Shown piece after piece: positions 25,468 to 34,578 of a stretch of 64,000 bases of DNA. This stretch comes from DSYU01 sp963827605. GTDB taxonomy: Bacteria; Chloroflexota; Anaerolineae; Anaerolineales; Anaerolineaceae. The notes under the pieces are model-generated. The model worked only from the letters and a program-made list of their open reading frames with translations. It did not search any database and was not told where the DNA came from. The first letter of the stretch is position 1, and each line of letters begins with the position of its first letter. The stretch spans positions 1,116,001 through 1,180,000 of the forward strand of contig CAWHBK010000001.1 in assembly GCA_963827605.1 (NCBI GenBank). Direction: 5' to 3'. The position numbers and the translations under genes were made by a program.

Positions 25468-26570
25468 AAGTTCCATTTCTTGATATGAAGTCCCCGTATA
25501 GAGAACTCGCCCAAGAACTCGATGAGGCATACCATAAGGTTATGGAATCGGGGTGGTATATTCTCGGGGAAGAAGTTGAGGAATTTGAACAAGAATTTGC
25601 CTCTTACCTGGGGGTCAAGCATTGCATTGGCTTAGGAAATGGTCTTGAGGCGCTTCATCTTATCTTGAGAGGATATGGGATTGGGGACGGCGATGAAGTC
25701 ATTGTTCCCGCGAATACCTACATCGCTACCTGGCTTGCGGTTAGTTACGCCGGTGCAAAACCAGTTCCTGTAGAACCAGATCCGGATACCTGCAATCTTG
25801 ATCCTGACAGAATAAAACAGGCCATCACACCAAAAACAAGGGCCATACTGCCCGTCCATCTGTATGGGCAACCTGCCAATATGGATCCTATCAATAGACT
25901 GGCGCAAACGCATCATCTTTTGGTTATTGAAGATTCTGCTCAGGCGCACGGCGCGCGCTATCAGGGTCGTAAAGTCGGTTCGATTGGAGATGCATCTGGT
26001 TGGAGTTTTTATCCTGGAAAGAACTTGGGGGCATTGGGTGATGCTGGAGCTGTTACAACAAACGACGATGAATTGGCAGATCGCGTAAGAGTTTTAAGAA
26101 ATTATGGCTCACGCATAAAATACTACAACGAAGTGAAAGGCTATAACTCCCGCCTCGATCCACTGCAAGCCGCTTTTTTACGAGTTAAATTAAGACACCT
26201 GGATGAATGGAATGATAGAAGAAAAAAAGTCGCCCAGAAATACTTTAAAGGGCTTCAGGATGTTCCTGGGATAATTCTTCCCCACGTGCCTGACTTTGCT
26301 GACCCCTGTTGGCATATTTACTTAATTCGTTCGAAAGCCCGCGATCCACTGCGCGCCTTTTGCGATGAAAAAAATATCGGCACCCTGATCCACTACCCAA
26401 TACCCCCGCATCTTTCAGATGCTTATCAGGAGATGGGATACGGGCCGGCTAGTTTTCCGATTAGCGAGGAACTTGCTCAGACTGTGCTTAGTATACCCAT
26501 GGGCCCGCATTTGACCGAGGAAGAACAAGATTGGGTAATCCAATCTTTGAGAGAGAGACTATGTCGCTAA
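25464..26570 (+). CDS. PLP sugar 3-aminotransferase (FdtB/QdtB, DegT/DnrJ/EryC1 family)
   Basis: 368 residues of the DegT/DnrJ/EryC1/StrS fold. The opening VPFLDMKSPYRELAQEL is the family start. GLGNGLEALHLILRGYGIG binds the cofactor phosphate, PVHLYGQPANMDPI and EDSAQAHGARYQG carry the aspartate that contacts the pyridine nitrogen, and SFYPGKNLGALGDAG holds the lysine that forms the Schiff base. The C-terminal part (WHIYLIRS and HYPIPPHLSDAY) is typical of QdtB/FdtB. It aminates the 3-keto sugar made by the upstream fused protein. ATGA overlap with that gene indicates coupling. The rml operon in the same locus supplies the dTDP-4-keto-6-deoxyglucose precursor. Confidence 0.9.
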   Translation: MKVPFLDMKSPYRELAQELDEAYHKVMESGWYILGEEVEEFEQEFASYLGVKHCIGLGNGLEALHLILRGYGIGDGDEVIVPANTYIATWLAVSYAGAKPVPVEPDPDTCNLDPDRIKQAITPKTRAILPVHLYGQPANMDPINRLAQTHHLLVIEDSAQAHGARYQGRKVGSIGDASGWSFYPGKNLGALGDAGAVTTNDDELADRVRVLRNYGSRIKYYNEVKGYNSRLDPLQAAFLRVKLRHLDEWNDRRKKVAQKYFKGLQDVPGIILPHVPDFADPCWHIYLIRSKARDPLRAFCDEKNIGTLIHYPIPPHLSDAYQEMGYGPASFPISEELAQTVLSIPMGPHLTEEEQDWVIQSLRERLCR

Positions 26571-27502
26571 TATCCATTATCGTTCCTGTTTTCTATAATG
26601 CGCCAACATTGCACTCGCTCTCATCGTGTTTGAAAGAATTAGCTTATTCACACCCAGAACATCAGTTTGAGTTTATTTATGTCGATGATGGCTCTGGTGA
26701 TGATTCTTATGCGGTGATGAAAGAAATCGCGCTTAAGGATCAGCGAGTTCGATTAGTGCGCCTGGTACGCAATTTCGGATCAAATACGGCGATTATGGCA
26801 GGTTTATCCTATGCCAAGGGGGATTGTGCTGGTTTCATTGCCGCGGACCTTCAAGATCCGCCTGAAATATTCTCTCAGATGATTCGTTTATGGGATCAGG
26901 GCGTGAAAATCTGCCTGGCAACCCGTGATGATCGCAACGGTGATCCGCTATTAACTCGCTTGTTTGCGAATGTTTTTAATTCCCTTTATTCAAAATATGT
27001 TTTCAAGGGCATGTCTCCACAGGGAATTGGCTTTTTTTTAATTGATCGAAAAGTAATTGATATTATTAATCTATCCGAAGAAAGGAACCCTTATCTGATG
27101 GGGTTGATTTTATGGACCGGCATCCCGTATAAAGTTGTTCCATATAACAGAGCGGAACGGAAAATTGGAAAATCACGCTGGACGTTTTCGAAGAAAATAA
27201 AATATTTCATTGATGCCTTTGCCTCATTTTCATATTTACCTTTGCGTATGGCATCCATCACCGGAATTTGCTTAGCAATGTTTGGTGGCCTTTATGCTTT
27301 CATTCTTATTCTGGGTCGAATTGTGGGCTTTATCCCGGAAGTGCAGGGGTGGACCGCTCTAATGGTAGTCCTGTTACTTGTTTCTGGCGTGCAGTTAATG
27401 ATGCTTGGGATAATAGGGGAATACTTATGGCGTACCCTGGATGCAACCCGCAAGCGCCCAATATTTATAGTAGAAGAAGTTATTGAAAACTTACCTGAAT
27501 AG
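26561..27502 (+). CDS. GtrB/DPM1-like membrane GT2 (polyprenyl-phosphate glycosyltransferase)
   Basis: 313 residues from the ATG at 26561, which overlaps the upstream stop by 10 bases. An N-terminal GT-A domain carries LISIIVPVFYNAPTL, FEFIYVDDGSGDDS, LVRNFGSNTAIMAGLSYA and AADLQDPPE (metal site DLQD). The interface helices include AERKIGKSRWTFSKKIKYF. Two C-terminal membrane helices (about 230-258 and 266-290) and a short tail follow. This is the plan of GtrB/ArnC enzymes, which load a sugar on undecaprenyl phosphate. The likely sugar is the acetamido-dideoxyhexose made by the two genes before it, for transfer outside the cell by the next, membrane-embedded protein. Confidence 0.88.
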   Translation: MSLISIIVPVFYNAPTLHSLSSCLKELAYSHPEHQFEFIYVDDGSGDDSYAVMKEIALKDQRVRLVRLVRNFGSNTAIMAGLSYAKGDCAGFIAADLQDPPEIFSQMIRLWDQGVKICLATRDDRNGDPLLTRLFANVFNSLYSKYVFKGMSPQGIGFFLIDRKVIDIINLSEERNPYLMGLILWTGIPYKVVPYNRAERKIGKSRWTFSKKIKYFIDAFASFSYLPLRMASITGICLAMFGGLYAFILILGRIVGFIPEVQGWTALMVVLLLVSGVQLMMLGIIGEYLWRTLDATRKRPIFIVEEVIENLPE

Positions 27503-27630
27503 ATTTCCAGGCGCACTTGCCGCGGTCCCCAGAATGTAATTCACCTATGCGGTATCATAGGGCTGGGTTCGGGTTCCCACCAAACCAAGGATTGTTATCT
27601 TATCTTTTACAATTGAGGACAAGAAAAACC

Positions 27631-29412
27631 GTGAAACGGATTATTTCAAACCGGTGGATCTTCTGGATACTTCTTTTTTATATATTCCTCGCCGCATTAC
27701 ATTTTCAAATCGATCCGGGTGAATTTGGATACACGGATGACCTGACTTTTTTAAACACCTCCCGTACAAAAACAGTATTCACCTGGGTTTCGGATTTGTA
27801 CAATACTTGGGGTGGTAGGATTACGGTAGATACTGCTTTTTACTATGTTTTCAATCCCAGTTTTGGGGTCGTCATTTGGAGACTGGTAAACCCATTAATA
27901 TTTCTACTACTTTTCTATACCCTGGCTCGTTATGCTGTTAGGGAAAGGGATCGTCAAACGTTAAGTCTGTTTACGATCCTTGCGGCGTCTCTTGTGGTGT
28001 TGATTTCCGGTTCTATCCTGATAGAATTGAGTTTTTGGATCACTGGATCAATAAGTTACCTATGGCCTGTTACTTTAGGCCTGTATTCCCTGCTTCCTCT
28101 CTGGAGGCGAGTCCTTTTTGAAGAAGAAACGCGCGTGAACCTGTCCCATTTTCTGGCAGGCATATTTGCCTTAAATGGTCTTGAACAGATGGCTCTATTT
28201 ATTACAACACTTGCCATAATCCTGCTCGTGATTCTCTATATTAAAAAGAAACCGCTACCCAGATCATTGATCGTACTTTTGGCTGTTTTTATCGTCTCAT
28301 CTCTGGTTTTGTTTGTTGCGCCAGGAAACCAGGGAAGATTCAACGCATCTGTGATTAACTATTTTCCTGGCTTTGATCATTTCTCCCTATTGGAAAAGCT
28401 TCTGATAGGCATAGAATTTCTTTTTATATCCATCCTCTCCTTCAACCGGATCATCCTGGTGCTGTTTATGAGCGTCTTGCTGGCTGTAATGATTAAGGAA
28501 GTGATTACGAAGCAGGACAAGTTTGCTTTTGTGTTCGGGGTTTACCTGTTGTTTGGGTTAAGCCTGTTAGTGTTTTCCTATGAGGCGAGCCTTGGAAAAC
28601 ACCTTTCGTACTGGTTTTTTAACTTTGACAATCTGATCCAATATGACCGTGAACTGGCAAATGCATTCATCCTGATGAATGGACGATTTTTCATTTCAAT
28701 ATTTTCAATGCTTTTCTGGGGCGTGCTTTTGTTTATTGGTGTTCCGCTGGCCATCTTCCGTCTTCAACAGAAAAAACCGATCGAGTACATCCTTTATCTG
28801 TGTGTGTATTTCGGAGCGTTCGCAACGCTCTTCATGATGATTGCCTCCCCAAGTATTTATGCGTCCGGGTACAGGGTACGCTTTCCTTATACGATTCTCC
28901 TCATCCTCTGCCTGCTCTTGCTTATTAAGTTCGCGATTCCTCAGAACCAAACTTTTCAAGTCGGCAGACTTTTTGCTATTGTCCCTGTCCTTGCCTTTGG
29001 ACTATACGGTTTAAACTTTGATGAATACACAATTTCAAAGACCTCCAATATTGCGGGATTTGTGGGAAGCAACGACAGCCATTGCAGTGTGGACATCATA
29101 AGTAAAAGCGCTTACATGGTCACCATTAATGGATGGGCTTATATCGAAGGGTACAGTGCCAATCAAGATACAAAATATCTGCTGCTTCATTCCGGTGAAC
29201 GCTCATTTACCTTCACAACCAACAGGGTTGTTCGTGAAGATGTTACGAAAGCCTTCGGAAATGGGCAGAATTACGATCAGTCAGGGTTTAATGCAACTGC
29301 CCTCTTACAAGATCTCCCAAAAGGAACGTACCGTATTGGCGTTGGTATTTGGAACAAGGCCGAGAATATCAAGAAAGCATGTTACCTCGAGCAGGTTCTG
29401 GAGAAAAAATAA
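27631..29412 (+). CDS. polytopic membrane protein with C-terminal extracytoplasmic domain (possible GtrC-type transferase)
   Basis: About 593 residues from a GTG at 27631, preceded by GAGGACAAG; a TTG at 27517 would add 38 residues without hydrophobic character. About 10-11 membrane helices fill residues 1-465. A large first outside loop (PGEFGYTDDLTFL with an acidic DD, then FTWVSDLYNTWGGRI) resembles the GT-C/DUF6056 family. The last 130 residues form a soluble beta-rich domain with GWAYIEGYSA and GTYRIGVGIWN. It follows a GtrB-like gene, so it may transfer the lipid-linked sugar to the glycan outside the cell, as serotype-converting Gtr proteins do. That role is inferred from gene order only. 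Confidence 0.6.
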   Translation: MKRIISNRWIFWILLFYIFLAALHFQIDPGEFGYTDDLTFLNTSRTKTVFTWVSDLYNTWGGRITVDTAFYYVFNPSFGVVIWRLVNPLIFLLLFYTLARYAVRERDRQTLSLFTILAASLVVLISGSILIELSFWITGSISYLWPVTLGLYSLLPLWRRVLFEEETRVNLSHFLAGIFALNGLEQMALFITTLAIILLVILYIKKKPLPRSLIVLLAVFIVSSLVLFVAPGNQGRFNASVINYFPGFDHFSLLEKLLIGIEFLFISILSFNRIILVLFMSVLLAVMIKEVITKQDKFAFVFGVYLLFGLSLLVFSYEASLGKHLSYWFFNFDNLIQYDRELANAFILMNGRFFISIFSMLFWGVLLFIGVPLAIFRLQQKKPIEYILYLCVYFGAFATLFMMIASPSIYASGYRVRFPYTILLILCLLLLIKFAIPQNQTFQVGRLFAIVPVLAFGLYGLNFDEYTISKTSNIAGFVGSNDSHCSVDIISKSAYMVTINGWAYIEGYSANQDTKYLLLHSGERSFTFTTNRVVREDVTKAFGNGQNYDQSGFNATALLQDLPKGTYRIGVGIWNKAENIKKACYLEQVLEKK

Positions 29413-29533
29413 GCGCCCACAACTCGCGCCCGCTCTTGCACATCCTTCTCTGTGAATGCGGGATTGAGCTGGTTTGCTTTGCCCCATTCCAAACTTTAAA
29501 GGGATCGATTGGCAGTAACTTCCTAGCCTGAAT

Positions 29534-29552
29534 TTTAAAATTGGTAGTAACG
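29534..29552. repeat. direct repeat, right copy
   Basis: Identical over 19 bases to 24181-24199 and overlapping the stop codon of the intact DUF2142-like gene. It marks the right end of the plus-strand cassette. Confidence 0.85.
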
Positions 29553-30917
29553 CAGGATAAGGGTGTGAACGGTGGATATCAAAACCGCTGGGATATAGAT
29601 CAGAACCAGGGCCATCGAGATTTTATGCCATTTAAACTGGTTGTTATATAACATGAGGGTAAGGGTGGGGATAACAGGAATAAAATACCGGCCTTGTGCT
29701 CCATCGATTTGAGCGGCCTGATAATGCGTCCAAATTATATATAAAGCCATAAGCACCGCAACGAACATTCCGATCGAACAAAGAAAGCTGACCCATTTCT
29801 GCCAAACCTGGATCCTTATATCCTTCCGGTTGTCGAACAAACAAACCAGAATCAAGAATGCCAGATAAGTTTGGTAAATCCACTTCTTCAGTTGAGTATC
29901 CACCCAACCTAATATTCCAATGTACGATTTCCATAGATGGAAGGAATATAGTTCCAGCGTGTTATAAAGGACAACCAGGGCGCTTTTTGGATGGGTAATA
30001 ATAAACAGCGCTTGTTCCCCCGGTCTGATATCGGCATTTTGTTGTGTGCTGGAATAATTTACCTTCGCCCCGTTTGAAACAGATAACAGTGTTATGGAAA
30101 GAGTAACAAGAAAAAACACAGCAAGAAACAATAGTTGCTGTTTGCGGGATGAGTATTTTCTGGCAGGAATGATGAGGGCAAAACTAGCCAAAAGCGCGTA
30201 GGGTGGTTTTGATAGTGCCAGGAGCGTAATTAGCACGATCAAAAGAAGATAATCGAATTTCGCCATTTGGTCCGTCTCATTAAAAGACAAATGCAGGCAG
30301 ACCGCGATCAACACAAACGCAAATGCGTTTGAAAAGGCATCCGCTGATACAGATGCGGCCTGAAACAGGGACATCGGCATCAACATAAACGCCAGGAAAA
30401 CCCATTTATATATGGGGGTGATCTTGAGCGCCAAATAGCATAGCACCATCCAGAAACTCAAATTAAAGAGGCGGGCAAGGTAAAACGCCGCTGCCGGAGG
30501 GAGAGCGAGGGAACGACCTACCAGACACCCGAGCGCTTGGGGAAAGTATGGAATAGCGCTATAGGTCATCACGTTGGGGTAAACAATCGAAATTTCTATC
30601 GCGTTATTTACTGGCGTAGTAAGAAACGACAAAACCGATTTTGCAGGTATTCTTTTTTCGGAATGAAAAGGCACCCCTTCCGTAATTGCCATGAAATCAT
30701 ATAATGATTTAGGCATCCTTCCTTCAGGGGCAAGAACCTGTCCTTTTGATATCACGTAAGCGCGTTTAAAGTGCTGGTACTCATCGGCAGCTTGAAAGGG
30801 TGCAGACGCCATAATAAAAGCGACGCCGAATAGCGCCGCGAAAGTCAGGAAAACATTTTCAGCCTGACCCCAAAAATTAAGTAGTCGCCTGGCGTTTGAA
30901 AATAGAGAGCTGCTCAT
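29535..30917 (-). CDS. DUF2142-like polytopic membrane protein
   Basis: 460 residues with about 11 membrane helices. The first outside loop ASAPFQAADEYQHFKRAYVISKGQ matches the DUF2142 pattern (P-x-x-x-x-D-E-x-x-H-x-x-R-A). A late loop IDGAQGRYFIPVIPTLTL matches the family's GxQGRYF-P motif. The fold is probably that of GT-C glycosyltransferases, with the acidic pair in the first loop as the catalytic site; no member's reaction is known to me. It is AT-rich, like the neighbouring insert. The tail of a second copy survives at 24182-24259. Confidence 0.7.
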   Translation of the reverse strand: MSSSLFSNARRLLNFWGQAENVFLTFAALFGVAFIMASAPFQAADEYQHFKRAYVISKGQVLAPEGRMPKSLYDFMAITEGVPFHSEKRIPAKSVLSFLTTPVNNAIEISIVYPNVMTYSAIPYFPQALGCLVGRSLALPPAAAFYLARLFNLSFWMVLCYLALKITPIYKWVFLAFMLMPMSLFQAASVSADAFSNAFAFVLIAVCLHLSFNETDQMAKFDYLLLIVLITLLALSKPPYALLASFALIIPARKYSSRKQQLLFLAVFFLVTLSITLLSVSNGAKVNYSSTQQNADIRPGEQALFIITHPKSALVVLYNTLELYSFHLWKSYIGILGWVDTQLKKWIYQTYLAFLILVCLFDNRKDIRIQVWQKWVSFLCSIGMFVAVLMALYIIWTHYQAAQIDGAQGRYFIPVIPTLTLMLYNNQFKWHKISMALVLIYIPAVLISTVHTLILRYYQF

Positions 30918-30951
30918 CAGTACGCGAAGTTCTTAATGATAGGTACGTTTT

Positions 30952-31605
30952 TCATTCGCTTTTGGATGGCTTGGTAAAATCCCCAATCTGGTAAACGCCC
31001 CCAAACTTTGGACCAAATATTCCCATCGAAATTACACTTCGCTCAGCAAGGCATTTCTTTGCGGCAGCATAAACATCCTTTTCAGTTGAAAAATGATGCT
31101 TCCGAATATTTACTCCCATAAGTCGAAATAAGAATACCATCAACCCGCGTTCGGTCGGCACGCCATACACCACCTGACCACCTGGTTTCAATACCCGGGC
31201 AATTTCCTCAAAAGCCTTTTCCTGTTGCTCAGGCTTCAGATGTTCCAGAATGCTGATCAACAGAACAGTATCAAAGGTGTTGTCTGGATACGATATTTTC
31301 AGCACATCCCCATTTTGAAGACAGGTCTTTATGCCAATTGGGTCAAATACTGACTTTACCTCATCAATGTTTGCCGTCAGATCCAGGCCGTGAATCTCCT
31401 GATACATGTCTTTTAAATTCAGGAAACTCAAGCCGGTTCCAAACCCAACTTCTAATATCTTTTCCCCGCCTTTTAATTGGGATAAGCACAATTCCACACG
31501 CTTACGATAAAAAGAGCCAATTAATGGCCAGTAATAGAACCGGATCGGGTCTTCACGGTTAACGCCGCGGTATTGCTTATAGGGTAATAGCTTCAACTTA
31601 ATCAA
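30952..31605 (-). CDS. class I SAM-dependent methyltransferase
   Basis: 217 residues from a TTG at 31605, chosen because AGGAGA lies 5 bases upstream. Motif I is KILEVGFGTGLSFLNL (E-x-GxGxG), the ribose-binding acidic residue is in IHGLDLTANIDEV, and DTVLLISILEHLKPEQQEKAF and VLKPGGQVVYGVPT follow. It is of the methyltransferase-11/UbiE type. The N-terminal PLIGSFYRKRVELCLSQL resembles methyltransferases associated with lipid or glycan loci. It lies 34 bases upstream of the DUF2142-like gene in the same direction. The acceptor is unknown. Confidence 0.8.
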   Translation of the reverse strand: MIKLKLLPYKQYRGVNREDPIRFYYWPLIGSFYRKRVELCLSQLKGGEKILEVGFGTGLSFLNLKDMYQEIHGLDLTANIDEVKSVFDPIGIKTCLQNGDVLKISYPDNTFDTVLLISILEHLKPEQQEKAFEEIARVLKPGGQVVYGVPTERGLMVFLFRLMGVNIRKHHFSTEKDVYAAAKKCLAERSVISMGIFGPKFGGVYQIGDFTKPSKSE

Positions 31606-31652
31606 AGGGTTCTCCTACCAAAGATTGTCCAATTTTTTTAGGATAATCGCGA

Positions 31653-33122
31653 TTAGATAAATTTAATTCTTCGAGCAGCAAAAAGCACCATGCGCAGCAA
31701 GAGTAAGCCGTGTTTCCAGCGACTGATATTGGTTGTGCCGTACACCCGTTCTCTGTACCGGATGGGCAGATCAACGATTTTTCGGTTCAAGCGGGCTGCG
31801 CCAAACAAAAGATCAAAATCCCCAAAAGGATCAAAGTCGCCAAAGTAGGAACGGTTTTCGACGATCCGTTCGTAATCCCGCTTCCAAAGAACTTTGGTTC
31901 CACACAAGGTATCTTTCACCAGCTGACCAAGCAGCCAGGTAAAGGCGACACTAAAGAATTTATTCCCCAAGAAATTGAGAAAGCGCATGGCTTCTTCTGC
32001 CATAGGGTATACCAACCGGACGCCGTTGATAAATTCACCTTTATTGGTAACCAGGGCTTCGTAGAAGCGAGGTAAATCCTCCGGGGGAACCGTAAGATCT
32101 GCATCCAGAATCATCAAAACCTCGCCGCTCGCGTTGGCAAATCCTTTACGGACGGCGTCTCCTTTGCCTTTTCCATCCTGTTTCATCAACTTGCAATTTC
32201 GTTCCGGGTACTTCCGTATCGTTTGTTCGATTACCGTGTAGGTATCATCGGTTGAGTTGCCTTCGACAAAGATCAGTTCGGTACCAGCCCCCATCTCCGG
32301 CACGCGATTAAATATATTCTCGATGTTTCCGGCTTCATTCCGTGCCGGAACCACCACGGAGACAATCGGTGCAGCGATTACGGGGCCGGGCTGCGGCGCG
32401 GGACGGGCAACAATGAAATTTGCGATTGCCAGGTAATTAAATGGCCACAATTTGACCAGATACTTGTTTATCAAAGCGGTCACGAGCGGGATATTGAACG
32501 GAAACAGAATTTCCTGCCAGGACCGGACCGGGGAAAACCCCGCGAGAAGCAGCAAATTATCCACATCCTCCCCGGTAAGCCAGTTCTGGTTCAGGACTGG
32601 GCGCGCAATCCCCAACTTTTGCGCAACAAATAAAGGGGCTTGCCACAAACGGCTGTAAAAATTGATAATCACCCGGCTGTCTGGGGGGCAAACACATTGG
32701 ATCTGCTGTAAAACGGCTTGCACATCCCACAGGTCATTGAGCAAGTCCGATAAAATAATGACATCGAAGGTTTCGTCCTTGATGCATTGTGACAGCGTGT
32801 GAGCATCAAACGGATAAAAGCGCAGGCCGGGATAACGAGCCTGGGCATCCGCAACCATATGCGCTGAAAAATCGATGCCTACCCCTTCGGAGGGGCAAAG
32901 GCTGGCCAGTAGATCCCCTTTACCACAGCCAATCTCCAAAACCCGCTGCCCATTGGGAATAAGGGACTGATATACCTTGATCAAACGGCTTTGATAAGAG
33001 CGGCTTGCCCATCCCCAACGATCCTGGGCAGCGACCTTATCCCAATGTTGAATGCGTACTTCGGTATAATCCTTGCGCGCCAGGGCCAGGGAGGTTTCCA
33101 TTCCGATGTTGATATTTTCCAT
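31653..33122 (-). CDS. fusion of SAM methyltransferase and DPM1-like GT2
   Basis: 489 residues. Residues 1-245 form a class I methyltransferase (QRVLEIGCGKGDLLASL, VGIDFSAHMV, FDVIILSDLLNDLWDVQ). Residues 250-489 form a GT2 of the dolichol-phosphate-mannose synthase type: IVSVVVPARNEAGNIENI, LIFVEGNSTDDT, KQDGKGKGDAVRKGFANASGE, MILDADLTVPPEDL (DAD metal site), NGVRLVYPM and RERVYGTTNISRW. It has no C-terminal membrane helices. The join is in frame and there is no sign of an indel, so this is a genuine fusion. One protein may both methylate and load the same lipid-linked substrate. Confidence 0.82.
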   Translation of the reverse strand: MENINIGMETSLALARKDYTEVRIQHWDKVAAQDRWGWASRSYQSRLIKVYQSLIPNGQRVLEIGCGKGDLLASLCPSEGVGIDFSAHMVADAQARYPGLRFYPFDAHTLSQCIKDETFDVIILSDLLNDLWDVQAVLQQIQCVCPPDSRVIINFYSRLWQAPLFVAQKLGIARPVLNQNWLTGEDVDNLLLLAGFSPVRSWQEILFPFNIPLVTALINKYLVKLWPFNYLAIANFIVARPAPQPGPVIAAPIVSVVVPARNEAGNIENIFNRVPEMGAGTELIFVEGNSTDDTYTVIEQTIRKYPERNCKLMKQDGKGKGDAVRKGFANASGEVLMILDADLTVPPEDLPRFYEALVTNKGEFINGVRLVYPMAEEAMRFLNFLGNKFFSVAFTWLLGQLVKDTLCGTKVLWKRDYERIVENRSYFGDFDPFGDFDLLFGAARLNRKIVDLPIRYRERVYGTTNISRWKHGLLLLRMVLFAARRIKFI

Positions 33123-33212
33123 ATGAATAATTACCTACGAGCTGATAAAAGGATTGCTGAGCGATTTTACCATCATCTAAATGATCCTTACACCATTCGA
33201 GCAGAAATACTG

Positions 33213-34574
33213 CTATTTTCGCCTCATCCTCCACCCCAGGTGAAAAAAGACCTGCTTTATCAATGCGAATAACCCTTTCTGCCTGAGGACTCGATACGCC
33301 TTGCCATAAACCGTGTCCGCGCGATACTGTCCGATCGCATTTCTATCCGAAGAGCGATTACGATCCACGGCCATACCGCCTTCCAGGCAGTATATACGCA
33401 ATGGCGCGGCCACCGTTTTCCATTCAAACAGCGGCATCAGCCTCTCGAAAGCGGATTGATAGGCAGTTTTAGGAATGGCCAGCATTTCAATCAACGCTTC
33501 CGCCAGACCGGTGACGTCAAACGCGGCTACTACCCTGCCAACAGCATACTTTTGGATCCATTCGGCGGTAACGTCGCCTTCCGATACCAGCGCGGGCAGC
33601 CCCGCGCCAAAGTAATCGATCACGCGCGTGCGGATGGCAAAGCGGGTCTCGATATGGTCTGGTTGAAAGGAAACGCCGATATCAGCCTCACGCAGCAGCG
33701 CCTGGTGTTCCTGATATGGAAGCCACGCGATGAAAAAAATACTTTTGTCTTTCTCAGCGATCGTTTCCGCCAGCGCGATTGCCTGCCTTGCCATTTGATG
33801 TTCCGGGACAGTTGGGTTAGGGTTTCGCGTGCCCAGGAAAATCAACTTTGCATCGGGATGGCGAGCAATAACCTGGGGCCATGCATTGATTAAGGTTAGC
33901 GGGTCCAGCCAGTTCCAAATTCCCCCTCCCCAGAGGACAATTTTTGCATCTTGAGGGACGAGCGAACCCCGCACAATTGGCCGCGGGTGAACAGGGTGGT
34001 TGAAATATCCAACCCCCACCACATCCAACAGGCTGCGTAAGGTAGAGTCTTGGGTAAAGGTTTGTGGGTTAATCCGTCCATTAGCCGCTAACATACCAAA
34101 CCAGAAATCTCGCTGCCGTTCTGTGCCGCATATAAAGAAATCGCCCAGCTGCAGCAAGCGGTTGGTTGCCTCGATCGCGGTCTGGTTACGCTGAACTTGC
34201 TCAGGTAAAGGCTGCTCCAGATAGTAAAACATGTTTTCCAAAAAGAACGGGTCGTACAGGTCAACAATCAGCCGGGCCTTCACCTGGTAAAGAAATGGAT
34301 ACCGGATCGCCATATATCCGGAGATCAGGACAATTTCATGCGCATCCACCAGCGATTTGAGAAATGAAGCGCGGTCTTCTTGATAGGCAACAATCTTCAC
34401 CCCCGGAATGGTAATGGAAGTCTGATTGGGTACCGCCAGGGTAATATCCACATCCGCACACATGGCCTGCGAAATTTGCATATACCGCAGCCCAGGCCCA
34501 CCCATTTTTTCATCCATCACATCGTTGCTGATTATCAGCAAGCGCGGACGCGGATCAGACCTTTCTATAGCCAT
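33213..34574 (-). CDS. GT4-like glycosyltransferase
   Basis: 453 residues, GT-B fold. N-terminal domain: RLLIISNDVMDEKMGGPGLRYMQISQAM (glycine-rich acceptor loop) and ARLIVDLYDPFFLENMFYYL. C-terminal domain: KIVLWGGGIWNWLDPLTLINAW, AKLIFLGTRNPNP, FFIAWLPYQEHQALLREADIGVSFQPDHIETRFAIRTRVIDYFGAGLPALVSEGD (sugar-nucleotide site) and the closing GRVVAAFDVTGLAEAL. This pattern matches a group of GT4-related enzymes common in ABC-type O-antigen and S-layer glycan loci. It begins 4 bases before the next gene on the strand. Sugar and acceptor are unknown. Confidence 0.78.
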   Translation of the reverse strand: MAIERSDPRPRLLIISNDVMDEKMGGPGLRYMQISQAMCADVDITLAVPNQTSITIPGVKIVAYQEDRASFLKSLVDAHEIVLISGYMAIRYPFLYQVKARLIVDLYDPFFLENMFYYLEQPLPEQVQRNQTAIEATNRLLQLGDFFICGTERQRDFWFGMLAANGRINPQTFTQDSTLRSLLDVVGVGYFNHPVHPRPIVRGSLVPQDAKIVLWGGGIWNWLDPLTLINAWPQVIARHPDAKLIFLGTRNPNPTVPEHQMARQAIALAETIAEKDKSIFFIAWLPYQEHQALLREADIGVSFQPDHIETRFAIRTRVIDYFGAGLPALVSEGDVTAEWIQKYAVGRVVAAFDVTGLAEALIEMLAIPKTAYQSAFERLMPLFEWKTVAAPLRIYCLEGGMAVDRNRSSDRNAIGQYRADTVYGKAYRVLRQKGLFALIKQVFFHLGWRMRRK

Positions 34575-34578
34575 AAGC

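Noticed and set aside
24159..29552. Insertion sequence or phage origin of the AT-rich cassette
   Set aside because: No transposase, integrase or phage gene is present. The flanking repeat is homologous gene tail, not a short target duplication, so homologous recombination fits better.
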